Counted from the stretch's first letter, positions 1 to 7,885 are shown. The stretch is 9,534 nucleotides of DNA from Bacillaceae bacterium (GCA_030149685.1 JASLGI010000159.1:1-9534), one strand, 5' to 3'. Program-made: numbers and translations. The notes: generated from the sequence alone by a model not told the origin.

Positions 1-1010
1 GAATTCACTTGGTCTTTTACTGTTCCTTCGATATCAAAAGATTCAATGACTCGACCGAACTGTTTCTCTGCTTCTACGAACGCATAATCAACGACTTGCG
101 GCACGACCGTATGTTCATACCAATCGCCCCCTGTTGGCCAATATGCACGTAATGGAACGTCGAGACGCTCCTCTAAATTCAACGTACGAACTGCATATTG
201 TTTTAAAGATGTTCGTACATCTCCCCAAGGGAAATCTCCGAGTACTTCTTCTACACGGCGATGCTTCATACGATACCATTCATTTGATAAAAAGTCTTCT
301 AGTAAGTGCGAAGTATTTTCTGCTCGAAGAAACTTTAGTGCTTCTTTTTGAAACTTGCGAACGAGTGTATCGGAATCACCGAAAAGCATTTGAGCCATTT
401 GACCGAATGTTCCTTTCGATGCTAAAAATTCATTGAGCATCGCTTGAATCGCTTCATATCCTTCTTCTGATTGGACAAACTGTTCTCCACGCGTCAGTAA
501 CGCTTCTGACCACATCGGAATCCGGTCGTCGATTTCTACTAAAAAGCGTTCGGGAACGACTCCTTCGATTGTGTCATTCGTTAATCGACGCTCGACATCT
601 ATTACTTTGTCATCGATCCACTGTTCGATTTTTTGTTCAACTTCAGGAATGACGTGAGTTGCATTCGCTCGTTCTAACCATTCATTTAATGTTGCTTCAG
701 AATCGAAAATATAGGTGCGACCTTTTTTTGTTAAAAATTGCGCCATCTTTTCTGCATTTTCATTCGTTAAAATTTTTTCTCGTAATAATTCCGGTGTTAA
801 TAAATAGTGCGCAACCGTACGACCGAGCTGTTCAGCTAATTCATCCCGACGCTTCGGAATAAGACCAGGTGTAAATGGCACTTTCCATTTCCCGATATAT
901 TTTGCATGATGCGGGCGAAAAAGCATCGTAATTGCGAGCCGGTTCGTTAAACTACCGATGATCGCACCGACTGCCGCCATAAATAAAATCGTGCCGATTA
1001 TTTTCATCAT
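1..1010 (-). CDS. yheB: DUF445/UPF0754 membrane protein, YheB-like (3' end outside window)
   Basis: This minus-strand frame stays open from a start at 1010 to the window edge, giving about 336 residues. B. subtilis YheB is, from memory, about 377 residues, so roughly 40 C-terminal residues are missing. The N-terminus is a short hydrophobic segment (residues 4-20) followed by the family signature: TNRLAITMLFRP near residue 22, then VPFTPGLIPKRRDEL near residue 44. The rest is hydrophilic and probably helical. Known members have a second hydrophobic segment at the extreme C-terminus, which would lie in the missing part. TAAGGAGG (1016-1023) precedes two adjacent ATG codons (1010 and 1007), and either could be used. 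The stop codon of the upstream MFS gene lies inside this ribosome binding site, so the two genes are probably co-transcribed and translationally linked. No biochemical function is established for the family to my knowledge. The family call is secure; the role is unknown. Confidence 0.9.
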   Translation of the reverse strand, partial: MMKIIGTILFMAAVGAIIGSLTNRLAITMLFRPHHAKYIGKWKVPFTPGLIPKRRDELAEQLGRTVAHYLLTPELLREKILTNENAEKMAQFLTKKGRTYIFDSEATLNEWLERANATHVIPEVEQKIEQWIDDKVIDVERRLTNDTIEGVVPERFLVEIDDRIPMWSEALLTRGEQFVQSEEGYEAIQAMLNEFLASKGTFGQMAQMLFGDSDTLVRKFQKEALKFLRAENTSHLLEDFLSNEWYRMKHRRVEEVLGDFPWGDVRTSLKQYAVRTLNLEERLDVPLRAYWPTGGDWYEHTVVPQVVDYAFVEAEKQFGRVIESFDIEGTVKDQVN

Positions 1011-1020
1011 AATATCCTCC

Positions 1021-2295
1021 TTAAGTTCGAGACAACTTCATCTTGCCAAAAACGATAAAATAATAGGCCGCTGCAGCAAGGTATAAACAAGACGTAAGTC
1101 CGAACGTATATACATATCCCCAATAAGAACCGTGACTAATCACAAGACCTGTTGCAACAGGTGCCATCGATGCCCAGCCTACTTGAAACACCATTTGATT
1201 CATTGAGTTAGCAAGTCCTTTATATTTATCTGCTACAATTTCCATCGCTACCGCACTTTGAATCGGGTTCGCTGCATTCATTAACGCTTGACGAAGTAAA
1301 AAGCCAAGCGAGGCAATGAGTAACGATTGAGTAAATGCGGTAATGAGTAAAAAGGGAATCGATAACAATTGAAAAGTGACGATCGCTCGCACTTTTCCAA
1401 TCCGTTTCACAAGACGCGGACCGATCAGCATCGCTACTGCTGTCATCGCTGAACCGAGTGCTAAAATGAAACCGATATAACTATTTGACGCATCGAAGCG
1501 ATTAGCAAAATATAAATTTAAATAAGGTACGACGAGTCCCGACCCGAGACCGATTAAAAGACCTGCGAATGAGAAATGCAAAATTAAAACGATATTCCGC
1601 TTAAAGCTTGCATTTTGTGGAACGAAGCTTTTTTCTTTTTCACTCGTATGAACAATCGTGCTCGGTTGTGGACGCTCTTCTAATCGGAACAAAGGAAAAA
1701 GTCCGACTGTAAAAAGCAATGCTCCACTAATTAACGCCCAACGAATCGCTACATACGATTCTAATGCGAACATCCATTGTAACAAGTCCGCAAATACGCC
1801 CCCTGCTAAACTTCCGACAACGGCAGAAAGCGTCATTAAGGCAAAATGAATACTAAATAAATGGACGCGTTCAGACGGACGAGAGTTCTCTGCTAAAAAC
1901 GGAACACCCGACACTTGAAAAAATGCCATAAAGAGTCCTGTGAAAAATGCAGCGATGACGATTGGCTCTTCCGTTATTACGATACTTCGATAATACAACG
2001 TAAACACCGCTAAAAATGCTCCAGTAATCAACACTTTTTTTCGCCCGATTTTATCACTCAGAAAACCAGCAGGAACGAGCATGAGCGCCGTCGCAATCGC
2101 CGTCATTGAAATCACTCGACCACTCACTGTATCTGGCATCCCTAATTCTCTTATGTATAAATTGTACATGACGGCAAACATCCCCATACCGATTTGGATG
2201 AAGACATTCGCTAAAATAAATAACTTGATATTTCGATTATATGAGGTAAACTGATTCGTCACCTGTTGTAACCATTTTGTCCATTGCAAACACAT
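1021..2295 (-). CDS. Major facilitator superfamily (MFS) transporter
   Basis: This protein of about 424 residues is dominated by hydrophobic helices, consistent with the 12-helix MFS fold in the cytoplasmic membrane. The MFS loop 2-3 signature GFLSDKIGRKK lies at about residues 77-87. The matching loop of the second half (PRLVKRIGKVRAI) follows the seventh and eighth helices, after a long hydrophilic central loop. The family suggests proton-coupled export or uptake of a small molecule; the substrate cannot be read from the sequence. The start is uncertain. The frame opens at TTG 2313, which has no ribosome binding site. ATG 2295 and TTG 2289 follow a GGGGGAG (2297-2303), and TTG 2289 has the better spacing (7 bases against 1). 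I give the ATG. It lies upstream of yheB in the same direction with a 10-base gap. I found no clear promoter in the region upstream of 2313. Confidence 0.88.
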   Translation of the reverse strand: MCLQWTKWLQQVTNQFTSYNRNIKLFILANVFIQIGMGMFAVMYNLYIRELGMPDTVSGRVISMTAIATALMLVPAGFLSDKIGRKKVLITGAFLAVFTLYYRSIVITEEPIVIAAFFTGLFMAFFQVSGVPFLAENSRPSERVHLFSIHFALMTLSAVVGSLAGGVFADLLQWMFALESYVAIRWALISGALLFTVGLFPLFRLEERPQPSTIVHTSEKEKSFVPQNASFKRNIVLILHFSFAGLLIGLGSGLVVPYLNLYFANRFDASNSYIGFILALGSAMTAVAMLIGPRLVKRIGKVRAIVTFQLLSIPFLLITAFTQSLLIASLGFLLRQALMNAANPIQSAVAMEIVADKYKGLANSMNQMVFQVGWASMAPVATGLVISHGSYWGYVYTFGLTSCLYLAAAAYYFIVFGKMKLSRT

Positions 2296-2404
2296 TCTCC
2301 CCCAGTCGTGCAAAACAATTACTGTATCAATATATTATCATACTTCTCTTTCCCTATATATCTTTGTTTTCACTGAAGGTTTTTCTTCTCTTTTTTGATT
2401 TCGT

Positions 2405-2433
2405 TTGTCTTTTCAAAACAGATAAATTATTAT
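2405..2433 (+). promoter_or_regulatory. Candidate sigma-A promoter for the CNNM operon
   Basis: The sequence reads TTGTCT (2405-2410), a 17-base spacer, then TATTAT (2428-2433). That is 4 of 6 and 5 of 6 matches to the vegetative -35 and -10 consensus at the ideal spacing. Transcription would begin near 2440, leaving a leader of about 74 bases before the TTG start at 2514. Confidence 0.6.
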
Positions 2434-2441
2434 AGAGACAA

Positions 2442-2470
2442 CTTCACTACTACTTCAAAAGGAGGTGAAG
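2442..2470 (+). promoter_or_regulatory. Leader hairpin overlapping an orphan Shine-Dalgarno sequence
   Basis: CTTCAC (2442-2447) is complementary to GTGAAG (2465-2470). The right arm overlaps AAAAGGAGGTGA (2457-2468), an almost perfect anti-16S match. No start codon lies at normal distance behind it; the nearest is GTG at 2480, 14 bases after GGAGG. The real gene starts at 2514 using another site. This could be a remnant, a ribosome-standby site, or the ribosome binding site of a short overlapping frame (2480-2584, 34 codons). Any function is inference. Confidence 0.3.
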
Positions 2471-2513
2471 CTTCATCCAGTGCATAGTTTCTATGTAGGA
2501 ATGAGGCAATTAT

Positions 2514-3830
2514 TTGACCATACCGATACGTTGGACAGCACTTGCTGTCTTCTTTTTACTCACGATTCTCTTTGTTACAGCTGAATTTGCGATCGTTCGA
2601 ACATCGAGAAGTACAATTGATGAACGTGCAAAAGCAGGTAATACGCAAGCGATTCGACTAAAAAAAATTACGGACTCGCTCGATCAATATTTAGCCCTTT
2701 GTCAATTAGTCATCACGATATCAACTTTAGCGATTGGACTATTAAGCGAATCTCTTTTTCGACCGATATGGAAAGTAGTGTTTCAATCATTTACATTGAG
2801 TGAAACGGCCTTTTCGTTCCTCTCAATTACTTTGACGTTACTTGTCATCAGTTTTATTTATTTACTCGTTGGTGAATTATTGCCACGTCTCGTCGCTGTT
2901 CAATACGCAGAGAAACTCGCACTCTCTTTAGCACCGCTCATTTTAAGTACTTATTTTCTATTGCGTCCATTTTTACGACTCCTTCATTTTTCAGGGAATG
3001 TTCTTGCAAAATTGTTCCGTGTACAACCGATGACTACGTTAGAAGTGAGTCATACTGAAGAAGAGTTAAGAAAGTTATTATCGAATAGTTTCAAAAGTGG
3101 AGAAATTAATTCTGCTGAATATAAATACGTCAATCGTATTTTTGAATTCGATGAACGGATTGCAAAAGAAATTATGGTGCCACGAACAGAAATGATTACA
3201 ATCGATAAAACGATGACATTATCTGAAGTATTTAACGTCATCGGCGTCGAACAATTTACAAGATATCCTATTGTCGATGGAGATAAAGACCACGTGATCG
3301 GCCTTATCAATATGAAACATTTACTCACTGCTTATATTAAAGACGAACGGGCAGCAAGTCACCGAGTCGTCCGTTACGTACAACCGATTATCCATGCGAT
3401 TGATTCAATGCCGATCAATGATTTATTGTTAAAAATCCAACGAGAACGCATTCATATGGCAATACTCGTTGATGAATATGGAGGAACGAGTGGTCTCGTA
3501 ACGATCGAGGATATTTTAGAAGAAATTGTCGGTGAAATTCAAGATGAGTTTGACGTCCATGAAGTCCCGGAAATTCAAAAAGTTTCTGACACCCATTATA
3601 TCTTTGATGCAAAAGTGTTGATCGACAGTGTGAATGACACATTAGGAATAACGATTGATGAAGAAGATATCGATACAATCGGAGGATGGTTTATGTCGCA
3701 ACATTTTGAAGAAGGAGAAAAAGAAGTAGTGAGCGAACAAGGTTTTATTTTTTCAGCGTTAGCTGCTGAAGGACACCACATTTTATTTATTGAAGCAAAA
3801 AAATTACCCCACAATGAAAAGGAGCAATAA
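2514..3830 (+). CDS. CNNM/CorC-family membrane protein with CBS pair (YhdP/MpfA-like, probable Mg2+ efflux)
   Basis: This 438-residue protein has the full family architecture. The DUF21/CNNM transmembrane domain spans about residues 1-190, with hydrophobic helices near 9-28, 60-80, 100-125 and 135-155 and the conserved GELLP at 120-124. A tandem CBS domain pair covers about 218-340, with VPRTEM (222-227), YPIVDGD (251-257) and the hallmark DEYGGTSGLVTIEDILEE (320-337). A C-terminal CorC_HlyC domain covers about 355-430. It closely resembles B. subtilis YhdP (MpfA), described as a magnesium exporter, and its paralogues. CBS pairs in this family bind adenine nucleotides and gate transport. The position after GELLP is Arg where YhdP has Lys. 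The start is TTG: GAGG (2503-2506) sits 7 bases upstream, and an in-frame TGA at 2502 rules out a longer version. It is the first gene of a three-gene operon, with 2 bases before the next gene. The older annotation 'hemolysin' for this family is probably misleading. Confidence 0.92.
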   Translation: MTIPIRWTALAVFFLLTILFVTAEFAIVRTSRSTIDERAKAGNTQAIRLKKITDSLDQYLALCQLVITISTLAIGLLSESLFRPIWKVVFQSFTLSETAFSFLSITLTLLVISFIYLLVGELLPRLVAVQYAEKLALSLAPLILSTYFLLRPFLRLLHFSGNVLAKLFRVQPMTTLEVSHTEEELRKLLSNSFKSGEINSAEYKYVNRIFEFDERIAKEIMVPRTEMITIDKTMTLSEVFNVIGVEQFTRYPIVDGDKDHVIGLINMKHLLTAYIKDERAASHRVVRYVQPIIHAIDSMPINDLLLKIQRERIHMAILVDEYGGTSGLVTIEDILEEIVGEIQDEFDVHEVPEIQKVSDTHYIFDAKVLIDSVNDTLGITIDEEDIDTIGGWFMSQHFEEGEKEVVSEQGFIFSALAAEGHHILFIEAKKLPHNEKEQ

Positions 3831-3832
3831 CT

Positions 3833-4228
3833 ATGAAACGTACGATACTTATTTTACTCACGTTAATCGTCGTCGGTGCTGGAGGCGCTTGGTATTTCAC
3901 TTCGCTTTCAGATTCAAAACAAGGCAACGTATACGAACAAACAACACCTGAACAAATCAATGCAAAAATTGAAAAGAATGAAGACTTTTACGTTTATTTC
4001 TATTCAGATGACTGCCCATACTGTGTAGAGTTCAGTCCAAAATTAGAAGAAGCAGCAAAAGAAGCGGATATTAAAATTCAAAAATTAGATGTGTTTGAAC
4101 ACCGTACAGAACTTGAGCAATTTGATATACAAGCATGGCCAACTTTCGTCCATTATAAAGATGGTAATGAAGTCGATCGTTTAATTGGAAACCAACCGGT
4201 TGAAAATGTGAAGGAGTTTTTACAGTGA
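3833..4228 (+). CDS. Membrane-anchored thioredoxin-like protein (CPYC active site)
   Basis: This 131-residue protein begins with Lys-Arg and a hydrophobic stretch (residues 4-20), a signal anchor or uncleaved signal peptide without an obvious lipobox Cys. A single thioredoxin domain covers about 40-131. The redox motif is C61-P-Y-C64, followed by the cis-proline segment WPTF (102-105). This predicts a thiol-disulfide oxidoreductase working on the outer face of the membrane. CPYC is typical of glutaredoxins and some thioredoxin-like proteins rather than the CGPC of housekeeping thioredoxin, so an oxidase, reductase or isomerase role cannot be chosen. AAAAGGAGC lies inside the end of the CNNM gene, and only 2 bases separate that stop from this ATG, so translation is probably coupled. 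The last four bases overlap the start of the pseudouridine synthase gene. The partner protein is unknown. Confidence 0.88.
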   Translation: MKRTILILLTLIVVGAGGAWYFTSLSDSKQGNVYEQTTPEQINAKIEKNEDFYVYFYSDDCPYCVEFSPKLEEAAKEADIKIQKLDVFEHRTELEQFDIQAWPTFVHYKDGNEVDRLIGNQPVENVKEFLQ

Positions 4229-5070
4229 CCTTCACTTTCTCAATCACTTTTCCACGCACGATGACACCCGCACAATATTTGCGAGAAGTGATCGGTCTTG
4301 GAAAAAAGCGCGTTCATGAATTACGTATGATGGATGCAATAACGGTCAACGATACTCCTGTATTTTTTGACCATACCGTAGAAGAAGGTACTGTTGCACA
4401 ACTAACGACACCTTTACCTTCTTCCTCTTACAAACCTTGGGATACACCGCTATTCATTGCAAGAGAAGATGAGCACTTTGCAATTGTTTGGAAAGAACAA
4501 GGTTGGAAAACACATCCTAACGAACCTTCAGAAATGAACACTTGTATGAATGCAGCAAAACAACATATCGATTCCCCCTATGTGGAGCATGTTCACCGTC
4601 TCGATGAAGAAACAGAAGGATGGTTGCTCATTGCAAAAAACCCAATCGCAAAAGCTGTTGCAGATGCTTTATTAGAAGATCAACAAATTGAACGTGTCTA
4701 TGAAGCTTATGTCGATGGCAATGTACGTCCCGCGATCGGTTCATTTACAGGAAACATTCAAAAAGACCGTCATAGTAACCGTCAAACAGTAACAAGTCGT
4801 GGAGGGAAACCCGCTCAAACAGACTATGTTTTACTCGGGTACGATCCGGTTCGCAATGAATCTCACGTACGCCTTCAATTAAAAACAGGCCGTACTCATC
4901 AAATCCGTGTACATTTAGCACATGCTGGATATCCGATTGTCGGAGATACATTGTATAACGAACAAACTCACGTACGAACGATGCGTTTACAAGCGACAGA
5001 GCTTGCCTTTACACATCCATGGACCAATGAAAAATGGCATGTCGATTTATCTGACCACCATTCTCACTAA
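4225..5070 (+). CDS. RluA-family pseudouridine synthase
   Basis: This 281-residue protein converts specific uridines in rRNA or tRNA to pseudouridine. An N-terminal S4-like RNA-binding segment spans about residues 12-62. The catalytic motif is HRLDEETEG (124-132), with D127 as the catalytic aspartate. The family end motif LKTGRTHQIRVHLAHAGYPI lies at 219-238, followed by VGDTLY. The usual T-S-G after HRLDxx is T-E-G here, a mild variation that leaves the aspartate intact. The start is GTG at 4225, overlapping the thioredoxin stop as GTGA, with AAGGAG (4211-4216) 8 bases upstream; this overlap fixes the start well. Bacillus species carry several RluA paralogues (YhcT, YjbO, YlyB), and I cannot assign this one to a target nucleotide. 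It is the last gene of the operon and is followed by a terminator 10 bases after the stop. Confidence 0.92.
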   Translation: MTFTFSITFPRTMTPAQYLREVIGLGKKRVHELRMMDAITVNDTPVFFDHTVEEGTVAQLTTPLPSSSYKPWDTPLFIAREDEHFAIVWKEQGWKTHPNEPSEMNTCMNAAKQHIDSPYVEHVHRLDEETEGWLLIAKNPIAKAVADALLEDQQIERVYEAYVDGNVRPAIGSFTGNIQKDRHSNRQTVTSRGGKPAQTDYVLLGYDPVRNESHVRLQLKTGRTHQIRVHLAHAGYPIVGDTLYNEQTHVRTMRLQATELAFTHPWTNEKWHVDLSDHHSH

Positions 5071-5080
5071 ACCAATGATT

Positions 5081-5118
5081 GCCACATCACGAGCTCATCG
5101 ATGATGTGGCTTTTTCTT
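5081..5118 (+). terminator. Rho-independent terminator of the CNNM-thioredoxin-RluA operon
   Basis: A perfect 9-bp stem, GCCACATCA (5081-5089) with TGATGTGGC (5102-5110), has a 12-base loop and is followed directly by TTTTTCTTT. It begins 10 bases after the RluA stop codon. Confidence 0.9.
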
Positions 5119-5135
5119 TCTATAATAGATATTGA

Positions 5136-5190
5136 TACGAAAAATCCAGTAAACATTTACTTCACGTAAATGACTACTGGATTTTATTTC
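5136..5190 (-). terminator. Terminator hairpin of the chemotaxis gene, probably bidirectional
   Basis: An 11-bp outer stem (5141-5151 with 5175-5185, AAAATCCAGTA/TACTGGATTTT), a small internal loop and a 7-bp inner stem (5154-5160 with 5166-5172) close on a 5-base loop. On the minus strand it ends in a run of five T and lies about 38 bases after the chemotaxis gene's stop. On the plus strand it also ends in a T-rich tail, so it can back up the terminator at 5081. Confidence 0.8.
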
Positions 5191-5223
5191 ATCCGAACTT
5201 ATAATTGTCGGATATTTATGTAA

Positions 5224-6150
5224 TTATGAACGAACACTTTGCTCAATTTGACGAACAACTTGTTGTTGATCTCGATGAATCTGAGATACTTTTTCTTGCC
5301 CTTCTTGGAAATGTTCATCAACTGACTTCATTTCCTGTTGAAGTGATGTCATCGATTGTTGTTGTTCATGAATATAGCGCATCGCTTCTTCAATATCTCG
5401 TTCGTTTGTCTGTAATAGCTGTGCAATATTTGCAATCTTTTCTGCTGTTCCTTCGCTTACATCTACGCCCTTATCAATTACTGCTGCACTTTCTCGTGTC
5501 GCATCTAAAGCGTGTTCGATCTCTTCGCGTAATGAAGATGTCAACGTTTGAATATTCGCTGTGCTGTCAGACGTACTTTCGGCCAACTTTCTTACTTCTT
5601 GTGCCACTACTGCAAATCCTTTACCTGAATCACCCGCACGCGCTGCTTCGATTGAAGCATTTAACGCCAATAAGTTCGTTTGAGCAGCGATATCTTCAAT
5701 AACACCAACAATTGATTGAATCTCTTCTGAACGTTCACTTAAATTCGACATACTCTGTTCAGATAAACGAATATGCTCCCCTAAACGATGAATAACGTCT
5801 GCAATACTACTTACTTCTTCAGCGCCTTCAGATGCTTGAGACACCATATCGCTCGCATTTGCTTGAAGTGTCGCTACTGCTTGGTCTAGTTGACGTACAG
5901 TTTCTAATGAATTGGTCGCTGAATGTTCCATTTGTTGAATACTCATACTGACATGATCAGTAATACGTTCTACTTCATCATACGTTCGAACGGCTTGTTC
6001 ATATTCAAGTAATGCATCCTTCACCTTTTGTTTCGTCGCTTGTACTTTTTCATCTGCTTGTTGACGCTCACGGTGCAATTCATCTTGCAAACGATGAATT
6101 TCTTGCGTTAACTGTTGCTCTTTGTGATCATCTTTTCTACTTCTGAACAA
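5224..6150 (-). CDS. Soluble methyl-accepting chemotaxis protein (YfmS-like)
   Basis: This 308-residue protein has no transmembrane or sensory domain. Residues 8-60 form a charged coiled coil, and the rest is a methyl-accepting signalling domain. The conserved hairpin tip that contacts CheA and CheW spans about 148-190, including [20 protein letters not shown] (154-173) and [17 protein letters not shown] (175-191). The common A-G-E-x-G-K-G reads A-G-D-S-G-K-G here, a conservative change. Members of this type sit in cytoplasmic clusters and feed CheA signalling; B. subtilis YfmS is the closest I know in size and layout. What it senses is not visible, and any ligand domain would have to be a partner protein. 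The start is TTG at 6150 behind AAGGAGG, with 7 bases between GGAGG and the TTG. It lies 95 bases downstream of trmL with no clear terminator between, so read-through from queG-trmL is possible besides its own promoter. Confidence 0.92.
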   Translation of the reverse strand: MFRSRKDDHKEQQLTQEIHRLQDELHRERQQADEKVQATKQKVKDALLEYEQAVRTYDEVERITDHVSMSIQQMEHSATNSLETVRQLDQAVATLQANASDMVSQASEGAEEVSSIADVIHRLGEHIRLSEQSMSNLSERSEEIQSIVGVIEDIAAQTNLLALNASIEAARAGDSGKGFAVVAQEVRKLAESTSDSTANIQTLTSSLREEIEHALDATRESAAVIDKGVDVSEGTAEKIANIAQLLQTNERDIEEAMRYIHEQQQSMTSLQQEMKSVDEHFQEGQEKVSQIHRDQQQVVRQIEQSVRS

Positions 6151-6177
6151 TCCAATCCCTCCTTATTTTCTCTTTTT

Positions 6178-6186
6178 ATCATACCA
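6178..6186 (-). promoter_or_regulatory. Candidate extended -10 promoter for the chemotaxis gene
   Basis: The minus strand reads TGG followed by TATGAT, an extended -10 element (TGnTATGAT). No good -35 lies 17 bases upstream. It would start transcription near 6171, just before the ribosome binding site. I saw no convincing SigD (motility) promoter here. Confidence 0.4.
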
Positions 6187-6245
6187 TACTCCCACTATTT
6201 TATTCTATACTTTGTGAAAAAAGACTTATTTTCAGGCACTTATTT

Positions 6246-6716
6246 TTATTCAAAAGGAAATCCTCTTTGACGTAATGCTTCATAAATAATAATTGCTGCT
6301 GTATTTGATAAATTTAATGCACGAATATGTGTATCATCCATCGGAATACGTAAACACCGTTCAGGATGCGCATCTAATAAAGATTGAGGTAAGCCTTTTG
6401 TCTCTTGTCCAAAAATAAAGAAGATATCTTCTCCTTCTGTAAACGCAACATCTGTATAGCGATGCTCGCCAAATTTCGTAATGTAATAAAATTGTCCTTC
6501 TGAATATCGCTGAAATAATTCATCAATATGATCATAATAAGTAATATTGACATGTTCCCAATAATCGAGTCCTGCACGCTTCAACATTTTATCCTCGGTT
6601 GAAAATCCTAACGGTCGAATTAAATGCAAATGCGTATTCGTTCCTGCACATGTACGAGCAATATTCCCAGTATTTGCTGGAATTTGAGGTTGGTATAAAA
6701 CGATATGAACTGTCAT
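6246..6716 (-). CDS. trmL: tRNA (cytidine(34)/uridine(34)-2'-O)-methyltransferase TrmL
   Basis: This 156-residue SPOUT-fold enzyme has the normal family length. It transfers a methyl group from S-adenosylmethionine to the 2'-O of the wobble nucleotide of tRNA-Leu isoacceptors. The family motifs appear in order: PQIPANTGNIARTCAGT (10-26), KRAGLDYW (46-53), FGQETKGLP (102-110, cofactor-binding trefoil knot), RIPM (123-126) and RALNLSNTAAI (132-142). It corresponds to B. subtilis CspR and E. coli YibK. Its ATG overlaps the queG stop codon (ATGA), and no strong Shine-Dalgarno precedes it, so translation is probably coupled to queG. Confidence 0.95.
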   Translation of the reverse strand: MTVHIVLYQPQIPANTGNIARTCAGTNTHLHLIRPLGFSTEDKMLKRAGLDYWEHVNITYYDHIDELFQRYSEGQFYYITKFGEHRYTDVAFTEGEDIFFIFGQETKGLPQSLLDAHPERCLRIPMDDTHIRALNLSNTAAIIIYEALRQRGFPFE

Positions 6717-7861
6717 GCTTCCACTTCTTTCTCTATTTGTTCAAGTGCTCGTTCAATTTCTTTTTGAACATCACTTTCTTTTTCAGTTGTAATAACTTCT
6801 TCTAAAACTTCTTTACTTGCTTCTGTCCCAATTTCACCGAGTGCCCAAGCACATGTTGAACGAATCATCGGGCGATGATCGTCTTTTAACAATTGTGCCA
6901 AATCAGGAATCGCCGTTTCATCTTTGAAATGAGCTAAAGCGATAATCGCATTTCGCTGAATCGGATTTTTCCCTCGCCAAGAGCCAGACATATGACCGAA
7001 CTTCTTTTGAAACTGACGATTGGAAAGAGTAAGTAAGTCGCGTAAAACCGGTTTTACTAATTCACCTTCTGGTTCGAATGCCGTTTGATGCAAATTATGT
7101 TTTTTACGATTTTTTGGACAAACCATTTGACACGTATCGCAACCATATACTCGGTTGCCAATTTTATCGCGAAATTCTAAAGGAACTGGATCTTTCGTTT
7201 GTGTAATATAAGCGATACAACGTTGTGCATTCAATTGTCCCGGTTGTACGAGAGCACTCGTCGGACAAACATCCATACATAATGTACAATCCCCACATTG
7301 ATCCTCTAACGGCTCATCAGGATGGAACGGAATGTTCGTAATCATCTCTCCTAAATAAACGTATGAACCAAATTCAGGTGTAATGATCGAACAGTTTTTA
7401 CCTGACCACCCGATACCTGCTCGTTCTGCTACGGCACGATCAGACAATTCTCCTGTATCAACCATCGACTTACACTTTACTCCAGGAACAAGGAGTTGAA
7501 TATACGCCTCCAGCTCGGCTAACATCTCGTGTAACACATTATGATAGTCTACTCCCCAAGATGCGCGACAAAAGAGTCCACGACGCTCTGTGCGCGTGCT
7601 CTTCGGTCCTCCTCCTTCCATCTTTGAAGGATAAGCAACAGCTATCGAAATAATGCTTTGAGCACCGTCTAATAATAATGTAGGAGTCGTCCGCTTTTCG
7701 AGGTCTTTTTCTTCAAATCCTGATTCATATCCGAGCTCACGATGACGAACTAATCGATGTTTTAATTCAACAAATGGCTCCGCAGTCGTAAATCCGATTT
7801 TATCAATCCCTATATATGCTGCGTACTCTCGAATACTTTGTTGCAACTCTTCTAAATTCAT
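6713..7861 (-). CDS. queG: Epoxyqueuosine reductase QueG
   Basis: This 382-residue protein catalyses the last step of queuosine synthesis, reducing epoxyqueuosine at G34 of Asp, Asn, His and Tyr tRNAs with cobalamin and two [4Fe-4S] clusters. The conserved VDTGELSDR-AERAGIGW segment lies at about 134-152. The two ferredoxin-like cysteine groups are C189/C192/C195/C199 and C241/C244/C248, with a further Cys at 215 as expected for 4+4 ligands. The C-terminal HEAT-repeat part (about 300-375) has motifs such as NPIQRNAIIALAHF and STCAWALGEIG. A slightly longer frame opens at GTG 7870, but that codon overlaps the ribosome binding site. ATG 7861 lies 8 bases after TAAGGAG and is the better start. 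It is first in the queG-trmL pair and divergent from the gene at 7915. All key residues appear intact. Confidence 0.95.
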   Translation of the reverse strand: MNLEELQQSIREYAAYIGIDKIGFTTAEPFVELKHRLVRHRELGYESGFEEKDLEKRTTPTLLLDGAQSIISIAVAYPSKMEGGGPKSTRTERRGLFCRASWGVDYHNVLHEMLAELEAYIQLLVPGVKCKSMVDTGELSDRAVAERAGIGWSGKNCSIITPEFGSYVYLGEMITNIPFHPDEPLEDQCGDCTLCMDVCPTSALVQPGQLNAQRCIAYITQTKDPVPLEFRDKIGNRVYGCDTCQMVCPKNRKKHNLHQTAFEPEGELVKPVLRDLLTLSNRQFQKKFGHMSGSWRGKNPIQRNAIIALAHFKDETAIPDLAQLLKDDHRPMIRSTCAWALGEIGTEASKEVLEEVITTEKESDVQKEIERALEQIEKEVEA

Positions 7862-7885
7862 CTTCTTCACTCCTTATGTTAAAAT
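7857..7885 (+). promoter_or_regulatory. Candidate extended -10 promoter for the 173-residue gene
   Basis: TGTTAAAAT (7877-7885) is an extended -10 element (TGnTAAAAT). A weak -35, TTCATC (7857-7862), lies 17 bases upstream, inside the start of divergent queG. The leader would be very short, only a few bases before AAAAGGAGGT. Confidence 0.4.

Noticed and set aside
134..862. Plus-strand open frames inside the first kilobase
   Set aside because: They are antisense to the YheB-like gene, whose family signature is unambiguous.
2314..2404. Possible metal riboswitch ahead of the CNNM gene
   Set aside because: The leader after the likely transcription start is only about 74 bases, and I see no conserved riboswitch core or terminator/antiterminator pair.
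5205..5702. Plus-strand frame of 165 codons
   Set aside because: It is antisense to the chemotaxis protein gene, whose signalling hairpin is clearly conserved; the frame is low in complexity and has no supporting start signals.
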